A DNA stretch of 64,000 nucleotides from UBA7332 sp051657165. GTDB lineage: Bacteria; Bacteroidota; Bacteroidia; Bacteroidales; UBA7332. Where the stretch lies: contig JBOFKD010000111.1 of NCBI GenBank assembly GCA_051657165.1, forward strand, positions 1 to 64,000, in the 5' to 3' direction. Positions 1-7,336 of this stretch are shown here, piece by piece (position 1 is the stretch's first letter; every line of letters starts with the position of its first letter). The position numbers and the translations under genes were made by a program. The notes beneath the pieces were generated by a model. The model made no database searches and was not told where the DNA came from. It saw only the letters and a program-made list of their open reading frames with translations.

Positions 1-975
1 TATGGAATGGAGTGTGACGACCACCTTCTTCTTTTTTCAAGATATAAACTTGAGCTTTGAATTTAGTGTGAGGTTTCACCTGACCTGGGTGACACATAAC
101 CATACCACGTTTGATTTCGTTTTTGTCGATACCACGAAGAAGTAGACCAACGTTATCACCAGCTTCACCTCTGTCAAGAATTTTACGGAACATCTCAACA
201 CCAGTTACAACTGATTTTTTAGCTTCAGCACCAAGACCGATAATCTGAACCTCGTCACCAGTTTTGATGATACCAGATTCGATACGACCTGTAGCAACTG
301 TACCACGTCCTGTGATCGAGAATACGTCCTCGATAGGCATCAAGAATGGTTTGTCAATTGCACGTGGAGGTAGTTCAATCCAAGTATCAACTGCTGCCAT
401 CAATTCCATGATTTTTTCTTCCCACTCAGCAACACCGTTAAGTCCACCAAGAGCAGAACCGCGGATAACTGGAGTGTTATCACCGTCGAATTTGTAGAAT
501 GAAAGAAGATCTCTCATTTCCATTTCAACAAGCTCTAACATTTCTTCGTCATCAACCATGTCACATTTGTTCATGAAAACAACGATTCTAGGAACGTTTA
601 CCTGACGAGCAAGTAGGATGTGCTCACGAGTTTGAGGCATCGGACCATCAGTAGCAGCAACTACGATGATAGCACCGTCCATCTGAGCAGCACCAGTAAC
701 CATGTTCTTTACGTAATCCGCGTGACCTGGACAGTCAACGTGAGCGTAGTGACGGTTTTCTGTTTCGTACTCTACGTGTGCAGTATTAATTGTGATACCA
801 CGCTCTTTTTCTTCAGGAGCGTTGTCAATTTGATCGAATGATTTAGTTTCACAAAAACCTTTTTTCGCTAATACTGTAGTAATAGCAGCTGTTAACGTAG
901 TTTTACCGTGGTCAACGTGACCGATAGTACCGATGTTAACGTGCGGTTTTGACCGTTGAAATACTTCTTTAGCCA
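1..975 (-). CDS. tuf: Elongation factor Tu (partial, cut by window edge)
   Basis: GTPase that delivers aminoacyl-tRNA to the ribosome. The visible part is the N-terminal 325 residues or so; the C-terminal end lies beyond base 1. Reading the minus strand from ATG at 975 gives MAKEVFQRSKPHVNIGTIGHVDHGKTT without its last residues needing repair: the P-loop GHVDHGKT, the DCPGH motif and the NKCD guanine motif are all present. Domain 2 continues to the window edge. Four tRNA genes lie directly upstream on the same strand and a promoter-like site precedes them, so tuf is probably co-transcribed with the tRNAs. Family assignment is certain. Confidence 0.98.
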
Positions 976-1022
976 TAGTTTGTATGTTTAATTAAATGAT
1001 TAACCTATATCATATAATTTAG

Positions 1023-1094
<72 letters not shown>

Positions 1095-1108
1095 AAAAAA
1101 TAAAAGTG

Positions 1109-1181
1109 AGCGGGAGACGGGGCTCAAACCCGCGACCCTCAGCTTGGAAGGCTGATGCTCTATCAACTGAGCTACTCCCGC
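1109..1181 (-). tRNA. tRNA-Gly (anticodon TCC)
   Basis: Minus-strand cloverleaf with a perfect acceptor stem GCGGGAG/CTCCCGC. The anticodon stem TCAGC/GCTGA encloses CTTCCAA, giving anticodon TCC. It is 14 bases upstream of tRNA-Thr(GGT) in the tuf cluster. Confidence 0.96.
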
Positions 1182-1212
1182 AATTTAAATAGTGCACCAC
1201 TCTAACGGTGTG

Positions 1213-1298
1213 TGGTGGGCGAAGAAGGATTCGAACCTCCGAAGACATAAGTCAGCAGATTTACAGTCTGCCCCATTTGGCCGCTCTGGAATTCGCCC
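1213..1298 (-). tRNA. tRNA-Tyr (anticodon GTA), CCA encoded
   Basis: Class II tRNA of about 83 bases plus an encoded CCA (1213-1215). The anticodon stem GCAGA/TCTGC encloses CTGTAAA, giving GTA, and there is a long variable arm, as expected for bacterial tRNA-Tyr. It is the only tRNA in this window that encodes its CCA tail. Confidence 0.95.
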
Positions 1299-1311
1299 TG
1301 AAAAAATTTCG

Positions 1312-1385
1312 AGCCTCTTGTCGGATTCGAACCAACGACCCCGAGATTACAAATCACGTGCTCTGGCCAACTGAGCTAAAGAGGC
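1312..1385 (-). tRNA. tRNA-Thr (anticodon TGT), copy 1
   Basis: First gene of the tRNA-tuf cluster. Acceptor stem GCCTCTT/AAGAGGC; anticodon loop TTTGTAA gives TGT. The tRNA body is repeated at 46538-46611 and 47012-47085. Confidence 0.95.
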
Positions 1386-1418
1386 TTGTTCGCCTCACTT
1401 GTATCAGTGAAGCGAGTG

Positions 1419-1448
1419 CAAAATTAGAGCTTTTTTTTAATTCTGCAA
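1419..1448 (-). promoter_or_regulatory. Promoter of the tRNA-tuf cluster
   Basis: On the minus strand a TTTG (1445-1448) is followed 18 bases later by TAATTTTG (1419-1426). This matches the Bacteroidota -33/-7 pattern TTTG...TAnnTTTG. It sits 34 bases upstream of the first tRNA. Position is inferred from motif only. Confidence 0.7.
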
Positions 1449-1466
1449 ATATCTGAGAGTTTTTTT

Positions 1467-1766
1467 TTACTTAACCCGCGATTTTTCTTTCAATTTAGTC
1501 AATTGTTTCACTACAGCTTCGATATTCACATCACAAGCTTCTTCGAATGTATCGGCTATTTTCTCTGAATAAATCTCGCTTTGAGGCACTCTTACAAGCA
1601 TCCCAACTTCCTTATTCATAGACGATTCAGGTTTAACAACTCTTAAAGTAACATCTATTGACACGATATCATCATAATGCTGTTCAAGTTTAGCTACTTT
1701 TTTCTGTATAAATTCTTCTAAATGTTGTGCCATATCAAAATGCACGGCTTTAATTGTAAGCTTCAT
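1467..1766 (-). CDS. hpf: Short ribosome hibernation-promoting factor (HPF/YfiA family)
   Basis: Cytoplasmic protein that binds the 30S decoding centre in slow growth and stabilises idle ribosomes. The 99-residue product has the beta-alpha-beta-beta-beta-alpha pattern of the S30AE family, starting MKLTIKAVHFDM and ending in a basic tail KLKEKSRVK. It lacks the C-terminal dimerisation domain of long HPF. Its ATG overlaps the stop codon of the upstream recombinase by four bases (ATGA), with GGAGGT just before the start, so translation is probably coupled. A recombinase-hpf pair upstream of tRNA-tuf is, to my knowledge, common in Bacteroidota. Confidence 0.93.
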   Translation of the reverse strand: MKLTIKAVHFDMAQHLEEFIQKKVAKLEQHYDDIVSIDVTLRVVKPESSMNKEVGMLVRVPQSEIYSEKIADTFEEACDVNIEAVVKQLTKLKEKSRVK

Positions 1767-2668
1767 GGTTTACCTCCTTTTTTTAATGCTCTGGGATGAG
1801 CGGATTTATAAACTGATTTCATCTCCTCAAACGACACGTGAGTATAAACTTCCGTTGAAGCCAGCGAAGCATGCCCCAGCAATTCTTTCACACTATTCAG
1901 TTCGGCTCCGTTATTAAGCATCACCGTGGCAAACGTATGCCTCAGAACATGCGGACTCTTCTTCTGCACAGTTGTCACAAGAGACAATTTTGTTTTCACT
2001 ATCTTATATACATGCGAAGATGATAATTTTTTTCCACTTCTTTCAATAAAGAGAAAAATATTTAATGCATCTACGGTATGTTTTTCATCCAAGTAACGCG
2101 AAATATATTCAGCCAGTTCATCTCCAAACGGAATAATGCGCTCCTTCTTTCTTTTACCAAACACCTTAAGCTGCATTTGACTAAGATCTACATTATCCTC
2201 TTTTAATTCAATCAACTCAGAGCAACGAATTCCTGTTACATAAAACATATACACTATAAGGAAATCCCGGATACCTTCAAATCCGGACTCTATCGCTTCT
2301 AAATCAAAGAGACGGTCCATCTCATCTTCTTTCATAAACACCGGAAGACTTTTAGACTTCTTAGGTCCGTTTACCTGCGCTGCCGGATTTACAGTTATAA
2401 CATTTACCCGAAGTAAAAATTTAAAGAATGATTTAATAGAACTTAGTTTTCTATTAACAGTCGATGTCTTCTCTTTGTTCACCCCTAAATACACGAGATA
2501 AGAGCGTATAATGTCTCTGTCAATCGCATATAGATCGACAGGATCCATTTTGGTTTTCAGAAATTCATAAAACAAAAATAGATCCTTTTGATAAGCAGCC
2601 ACAGTATGAGCAGAATACGCCTTTTCATACTGTATATACCTAACAAAAGAATCTATTTTCTCAATCAT
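1763..2668 (-). CDS. Tyrosine recombinase, XerC/XerD family
   Basis: Site-specific recombinase of about 301 residues. It has an N-terminal SAM-like core-binding domain (residues 1-90) and a C-terminal catalytic domain. The catalytic set is visible: Arg in TGIRCSEL, Lys in the beta-hairpin GKRKKER, HVLRHTFA (His-x-x-Arg), His in LLGHAS and the nucleophile Tyr in STEVYTHV. I chose ATG 2668 (MIEKIDSF) over a TTG three codons upstream. Length and its place in a housekeeping operon with hpf favour a Xer chromosome-dimer resolvase over an integrase, but XerC and XerD cannot be separated by eye. Confidence 0.92.
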   Translation of the reverse strand: MIEKIDSFVRYIQYEKAYSAHTVAAYQKDLFLFYEFLKTKMDPVDLYAIDRDIIRSYLVYLGVNKEKTSTVNRKLSSIKSFFKFLLRVNVITVNPAAQVNGPKKSKSLPVFMKEDEMDRLFDLEAIESGFEGIRDFLIVYMFYVTGIRCSELIELKEDNVDLSQMQLKVFGKRKKERIIPFGDELAEYISRYLDEKHTVDALNIFLFIERSGKKLSSSHVYKIVKTKLSLVTTVQKKSPHVLRHTFATVMLNNGAELNSVKELLGHASLASTEVYTHVSFEEMKSVYKSAHPRALKKGGKP

Positions 2669-2733
2669 GATCGTCAATTTTTAATATTGACGAAGATATA
2701 TAATTTCTTTAATTCAAAAAGAAATTCGAAGAA

Positions 2734-2925
2734 TTAATCTTCGCTACGGTGCATTTGTTCAACGTAAACCGCGCGAATTTTATTTTTTCTGTTTACTACA
2801 GATGGTTTTTCGAAAGCCTGACGACGTCTAAGCTCTTTAACAACACCTGTTTTCTCGAATTTTCTTTTGAATTTTTTTAAAGCTCTCTCAATGTTTTCGC
2901 CTTCTTTTACTGGAACGATAATCAT
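2734..2925 (-). CDS. rpsU: 30S ribosomal protein S21
   Basis: Small-subunit protein near the 3' end of 16S rRNA. The 63 residues are highly basic, beginning MIIVPVKEGENIERALKKF and containing ELRRRQAFEKPS, as in Bacteroidota S21. The gene is 65 bases upstream of the recombinase on the same strand and may lead that operon. A TATTTTTG box on the minus strand at 3127-3134 would give a leader of about 190 bases. Confidence 0.97.
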   Translation of the reverse strand: MIIVPVKEGENIERALKKFKRKFEKTGVVKELRRRQAFEKPSVVNRKNKIRAVYVEQMHRSED

Positions 2926-3435
2926 AATTGTAAATATTATTCTGTTATATTAAAATCTTAAATTATTTAGATGGAGTATTGTATACAAACGTAACCGGTT
3001 CCTTCCTCCAAGAAAAGAAACCTATATTTTATAGTAAAAAAATAATTCTGTTATTACGTAAGTTTAAACACCACCTTTCTAAGACTTTCGTCTTTTTCTT
3101 TTTAAGTAAATAATTAATTCAGCGCGCAAAAATAGAAATACTTTCGCTATCAGCCAACTATTTAACCAAAAATCGCTCATTTTTCTCATTTAGAGATTAG
3201 AGCCAATCTATTTAAGTATATCGGGAAACACACTTTAATACAATATCGATGTATATCAGGACATTTTCATTGCAGCAAGTATACAAGGCCCTAAATTGAA
3301 AAACAGAACCTATCAGACAACCTTAATCCCGTATCTCAACCTATTTCAAATTATCTGATAAATCATGAACATTTGAAACACACAACTGTTTGAAATAATA
3401 TAAGTTACATGATAATAAAACTAACAAAAATGCTC
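2926..3435. other. Intergenic region between rpsU and a lipoprotein gene
   Basis: About 500 bases between divergent genes. It holds the likely rpsU promoter (TATTTTTG, minus strand, 3127-3134) and a long rpsU leader. I see no other gene or strong hairpin. Confidence 0.5.
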
Positions 3436-4077
3436 ATGAAAAAGTTATCCGAAACCACTTACCGTATAATCCCCATATTGCTGATTATACTATTTTTATC
3501 ATCTTGCCAGACAACTCATATCTTATCTTCGTGGAGCTCCGAAAAACCTCCTGCTGATGTTATGAATAAAGTTCTTATACTGGGTGTTATGCAAAACAGA
3601 CAGGACAATGATAACATCGAAAACGAAATGGTGAACGAAATGAGACTCAATGCCATAGATGCTGTTGCGGCAAATAACTTATTTGGTCCAAAGCGATTCA
3701 AAGGCCTGAGCGAGGAACAAATCACCGAAAAATTAAGAGGTTCGGATTTCACCTCGGTTATGATTGTCTTTCTTGTCGATAAAGAAAAGGAGAAGAACTA
3801 CACTCCGGGCAACAGCTACTCATCTCCGCGTGTGGTAGGATACAGCAGATACTACAGAAGATATATCGTCAGATATGATCATATGTATACTCCCGGATAT
3901 TACAGCACCAGCACTAATTATGTACTGGAGGCTGATCTATATACCGTTAACGATGACGACGCTTTAATATATTCGGCACAAACCAAAAGCTACGATCCAT
4001 CAAACAGCAGAGATTTGGGATTGAGCTTTGCTAAATCAATCGTTCAGGAAATGAAATTACGGGGATTGATTAAATAA
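3436..4077 (+). CDS. Putative lipoprotein, unknown function
   Basis: Secreted lipoprotein of about 213 residues. The signal peptide ends in lipobox LFLSSC, so Cys24 would be lipidated. I chose the MKKLSETT start at 3436; in-frame ATGs at 3409 and 3430 are possible. The mature part has a predicted alpha/beta N-terminal half (KVLILGVMQNRQ) and a tyrosine-rich stretch around residues 125-160. The C-terminal half resembles small Bacteroidota lipoproteins of the DUF4136 kind, which I cannot confirm by eye. It stands alone; repeat element A begins 75 bases downstream. Function unknown. Confidence 0.8.
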   Translation: MKKLSETTYRIIPILLIILFLSSCQTTHILSSWSSEKPPADVMNKVLILGVMQNRQDNDNIENEMVNEMRLNAIDAVAANNLFGPKRFKGLSEEQITEKLRGSDFTSVMIVFLVDKEKEKNYTPGNSYSSPRVVGYSRYYRRYIVRYDHMYTPGYYSTSTNYVLEADLYTVNDDDALIYSAQTKSYDPSNSRDLGLSFAKSIVQEMKLRGLIK

Positions 4078-4152
4078 TTGACTCCTCCGGCTTATATCCT
4101 GCGATTGGCTCCTATAATAAACAGATCATTATCAGGATCCAAACCGGTCTCC

Positions 4153-4907
4153 CGGGAAGAACCGGTGAGAAATAAAATCATAGCCGTATTTCTATTCAGA
4201 CAAATGCGGATATAAATTTTTTTATTCCCGTATTTGTCTGCCACGAAATACGTATATCTCTGCCATGAAATACGTATTTCTTTGCTACGAAGTACGTATT
4301 TCTTTCCATCAAAATACGTATATTCCGGCGTATAAACACGTGTTTCGTTGAGCAGAAACACGTGTTTCTGTATCGTCCTGAATTTAGTGATTATAGCCGG
4401 ATTCAATTTATAATGTATTGTAAACGGAATCCGTAATTAGTTTCTAAATCTGTCAATCTTTTCAGTAAAAGTAATGGCATACCAATGCGGATAATTTTTC
4501 ATACTTATGTATTAGAAAGTTCATACTTAAGAACTTGCGCGTTCATAAGTATGAAAATATATTTTCATTTAAATGATCTTGTACGTTTATAGAAATGAAC
4601 GCGCACCTTAATAAGGTTGATAATTCAGACTGTCCTTTCGTTTACAATAAACACACTACATGAAGTTTTTGATTTTGAATTACCATCATTTGCCATACGC
4701 GCTAAAAAGACACATAATTAATTAATTATCAACATAATACATTATGGCAAATACTATGGCAATTCATGGCAAATGAATTTGATTTGCCATAGCATTTGCC
4801 ATATCAATTGCCATACATTAACTAATTGTTATTTAGCTTATTATCTATAAAAACATACTCCAATGGCAATTCATGGCAAATAAAACAGAAAAACTCTGTG
4901 TATCGTT
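4153..4907 (+). repeat. Phased-dyad element family 1, copy A
   Basis: Non-coding element of about 755 bp, present again in inverted orientation at 32563-33303. It has three blocks. Block 1 (4163-4362) holds ten CpG-centred units, best form GAAATACGTATTTC, with centres at 4163.5, 4185.5, 4207.5, 4229.5, 4251.5, 4273.5, 4295.5, 4317.5, 4340.5 and 4361.5. Block 2 (4482-4593) holds six different dyads with centres at 4482.5, 4504.5, 4526.5, 4548.5, 4570.5 and 4592.5. Block 3 (4691-4878) is rich in ATGGCA/TGCCAT, including a large palindrome centred near 4779. A DnaA-box-like TTATCAACA lies at 4726-4734. The end at 4907 faces the terminator of tRNA-Pro. Confidence 0.88.
4744..4814. repeat. ATGGCA/TGCCAT large palindrome in element A
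   Basis: Three forward ATGGCA motifs (4744, 4756, 4766) mirror three TGCCAT motifs (4785, 4797, 4809) about a centre near 4779. This gives a 71-base imperfect palindrome able to form one long hairpin or cruciform. Spacing between motifs is 10 or 12 bases. Copy B has the same arrangement around 32695. Confidence 0.85.
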
Positions 4908-4962
4908 TTTTTAGGATCAGCAAACTTATGGCCTGCAGAGACCGATGATAATCGGATAAGAT

Positions 4963-5001
4963 AAAAAAAAGAGCCTCAGAATTATCTGAAGCTCTTTTTT
5001 T
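4963..5001 (-). terminator. Terminator after the tRNA-Pro pair
   Basis: Hairpin GAGC-c-TCAGA / TCTGA-a-GCTC flanked by A and T runs, so it can act in both directions. It directly follows the 3' end of tRNA-Pro on the minus strand. Confidence 0.85.
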
Positions 5002-5003
5002 CG

Positions 5004-5078
5004 TCGGGGTAGAGGGATTCGAACCCCCGACCCCCTGGTCCCAAACCAGGTGCGCTAACCGGACTGCGCTACACCCCG
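5004..5078 (-). tRNA. tRNA-Pro (anticodon TGG), copy 2
   Basis: Acceptor stem CGGGGTG/TACCCCG; the anticodon stem CCTGG/CCAGG encloses TTTGGGA, giving TGG. It is identical in body to the gene at 5113-5187, 34 bases upstream, so this is a recent tandem duplication. Confidence 0.96.
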
Positions 5079-5112
5079 AGTATACAATATAAGAAAACGA
5101 AAGATTATTTTG

Positions 5113-5187
5113 TCGGGGTAGAGGGATTCGAACCCCCGACCCCCTGGTCCCAAACCAGGTGCGCTAACCGGACTGCGCTACACCCCG
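5113..5187 (-). tRNA. tRNA-Pro (anticodon TGG), copy 1
   Basis: Same sequence as 5004-5078. It is the promoter-proximal member of the pair; both probably share one transcript. Confidence 0.96.
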
Positions 5188-5216
5188 AATAATACCATCG
5201 TTTCTCGATTGCGTTG

Positions 5217-5248
5217 CAAAGTAAAGGCTTTTTTTTCTACTCACCAAA
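5217..5248 (-). promoter_or_regulatory. Promoter of the tRNA-Pro pair
   Basis: Minus-strand TTTG (5245-5248) and, 20 bases on, TTACTTTG (5217-5224), a near match to TAnnTTTG. The following GCAACGCA also occurs after the -7 box of the tRNA-Lys gene at 42566-42638. Confidence 0.6.
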
Positions 5249-5320
5249 CATATTGCACATTTTTTTTTGAATTAATCCGCACAAATTCTTTATACGATTG
5301 ATATATATACACTTAAAGAT

Positions 5321-6655
5321 CTAATTATTTTTCGACATTTTGTATCTCCATTCATTAAAATAGAGATTTCTGACATTGGATTCCACCTCTCCCCGCTGAA
5401 AATCGACAGGCTCACTTCTGTAAAAACTTTTTCGGGGACTAAAGTCTGCAGAAAAATCCTGGTTTACTATCATCCGATAAGGATCAATGCCTCCTAAATA
5501 GAAATATGCAATATCCGGATCCGGATGATCTATCCTTCCGAATGACACATCAACGGGAATCCAGCCAATCCCACCCAGATAAACCTCTGTCCAGTCATGC
5601 AGGTTCTCAGCACCTGGATGAAGCATCCATCCACTTTGCCATTTTGCAGGTATACCGCATCTACGGCACAAGGTTATAAACAAAAGAGATACCTGTCCGC
5701 AATCGCCATGCCTGTTTCGAAGTACATACATAGGTATATTGTCTATATTACAATATTCCACAGCACTGCACCATGGTATATTATCACTTATATAATCAAA
5801 TATATTTTTAATCGTCTGTACGTCAGAAGCTGAATCCTTCAGAGTCGAAGCAAGAGATTCAATTTCGGGTGTAAAACGAATATGCTTTTGTTGCTCTCTA
5901 GTATAATATGTGTATAACTCAGATAAAGTATCAACAGGTTGTGCATTCTTAAATAAATAGGGGAGAGAGTAATGTTGCGCATAAGATGTAAAAGAGTATT
6001 GCGATTCAAGTTGAATATCATTCATTTGATTCGCAAGTACCTGTTCGAAGTATACAGAAGCATGCTCATTGTTTAGGTCTTTTACACAGGCGGCAGGAGA
6101 TGTAGCGATCAGGCGAGTACTCTTTTGGCGGTCAGTATAAGAATGAGGAGCAGGCATCCAGCATTTTAGAACAGAATCTTCGGAAAGCAGACTCTTACGC
6201 GGAATCTTTATATGAAAGGAGATATCAAAATCTCTCGGAGCAAACAACAGGCCGTCTTTCTCTTTTTCTTTACAAACGAGCAGAGCTGTTTCGCGAGGTA
6301 CACGCTTCCACACATCCTCCTCCTTATCCGGACCGGCAATCCGCACTCGTTCGGCGTTGGCCGCAGAATCAAGACGAAACAAGTTGGAAACAGCATTTCT
6401 AAAATACATTTTTTGTCCGTCAATGATTCTCATTTCCAGCTTTAACTCGTTTTCCCATCTCTCAATTTGCTTCGGGTCAGTATGAAGATTAAAAGCAGAC
6501 AACTCCGATAAAATCTGACTATGTGTCTTACAAAAGTCAGATTTAAGCCGCATCAGGCTATCTTCAGAAGAAAGAAATGGCTGACTACTCTGCGCCTGCG
6601 AACTATTGTAACAAACAGATACTAATACAAATAAAGCAAAAAGGAATGTTCTCAT
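5321..6655 (-). CDS. Secreted transglutaminase-like protein
   Basis: Exported protein of 444 residues with a signal peptide (MRTFLFALFVLVSVCYNSS, cleavage near AQA). The C-terminal third is a transglutaminase-like papain-fold domain with a complete Cys-His-Asp triad: Cys about 319 in HGDCGQVS, His about 353 in LHDWTEVY and Asp about 369 in PVDVSFG. In bacteria such domains are often proteases or peptide-modifying enzymes rather than cross-linkers. I chose ATG 6655, which gives the signal peptide; the frame is open 55 codons further upstream but that part looks non-coding. The gene stands alone. Substrate unknown. Confidence 0.88.
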   Translation of the reverse strand: MRTFLFALFVLVSVCYNSSQAQSSQPFLSSEDSLMRLKSDFCKTHSQILSELSAFNLHTDPKQIERWENELKLEMRIIDGQKMYFRNAVSNLFRLDSAANAERVRIAGPDKEEDVWKRVPRETALLVCKEKEKDGLLFAPRDFDISFHIKIPRKSLLSEDSVLKCWMPAPHSYTDRQKSTRLIATSPAACVKDLNNEHASVYFEQVLANQMNDIQLESQYSFTSYAQHYSLPYLFKNAQPVDTLSELYTYYTREQQKHIRFTPEIESLASTLKDSASDVQTIKNIFDYISDNIPWCSAVEYCNIDNIPMYVLRNRHGDCGQVSLLFITLCRRCGIPAKWQSGWMLHPGAENLHDWTEVYLGGIGWIPVDVSFGRIDHPDPDIAYFYLGGIDPYRMIVNQDFSADFSPRKSFYRSEPVDFQRGEVESNVRNLYFNEWRYKMSKNN

Positions 6656-6901
6656 AGAATTAAAGTTTGTGCGTAAAAAACGACAAAATATCCTATTCTC
6701 CAAAATTTTAGCCTCTGAAAAGAGAAAAATTGTTGAATCTAAAAAGATTAATAGAAAAATCTGCGATTTAGAAGAAACTAAAGTATATCTTTGTATCGAA
6801 GGATGATATTTGTGAAACAAATTAACATTATTAAAAGTAGGTAATCTTTTTTTTGCTTTATGAAATAGTCCTATTTATTACTATTATTCAAAAATTAAAT
6901 T

Positions 6902-7234
6902 ATGAACATTTTCATTTCTAATTTAAGTTTTCGTATTGACAATACAGACTTAAAACAACTATTTCAAGAGTACGGAGAGGTTACTTCTGCAAAAGTAATG
7001 ACAGACAGAGAAACTGGCCGTTCAAGAGGTTTCGGTTTCGTTGAAATGTCTGACGACGCTGCTGCTCAGAAAGCAATCAACGAACTTGACAAAGCTGAGT
7101 ACGATGGACGCGTTATCAACGTAAACGAAGCAAAACCACGTACAGAAAGACCTCAAGGCGAGAGAAGATTCGATAACAGAAGACCTCAAGGTGCTGGTAG
7201 AGGAAACAACGATAGAAGCAAACGTTGGGAATAA
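6902..7234 (+). CDS. Small RNA-binding protein with one RRM domain
   Basis: Single RNA recognition motif (residues 1-80) with RNP2 IFISNLSF near the start and RNP1 SRGFGFVEM around residues 40-48. A short Arg/Gly/Asn-rich tail (NRRPQGAGRGNNDRSK) follows. Such 80-110 residue RRM proteins are abundant in Bacteroidota and are thought to act as global RNA chaperones or post-transcriptional regulators. Cytoplasmic, monocistronic, and followed by a strong terminator. Confidence 0.95.
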   Translation: MNIFISNLSFRIDNTDLKQLFQEYGEVTSAKVMTDRETGRSRGFGFVEMSDDAAAQKAINELDKAEYDGRVINVNEAKPRTERPQGERRFDNRRPQGAGRGNNDRSKRWE

Positions 7235-7261
7235 TATAAACCAACTTACTACTATATAATG

Positions 7262-7297
7262 AGACCCGATAACAAACTCTGTTATCGGGTCTTTTTG
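7262..7297 (+). terminator. Terminator of the RRM gene
   Basis: Perfect 12-bp stem AGACCCGATAAC/GTTATCGGGTCT with loop AAACTCT, then TTTTTG. Confidence 0.92.
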
Positions 7298-7336
7298 TAT
7301 TCGAGCAAACCATTCTTTGTGGAATGCTGAGCCTAA

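Noticed and set aside
4092..4406. 104-codon open frame on the minus strand
   Set aside because: It lies in block 1 of element A; its Tyr/Arg-rich repeats simply reflect the 22-bp palindromes. The frame is not preserved in copy B.
4153..4907. Insertion sequence
   Set aside because: No transposase frame is present in any of the four copies, and no target-site duplication could be seen. A non-autonomous element remains possible.
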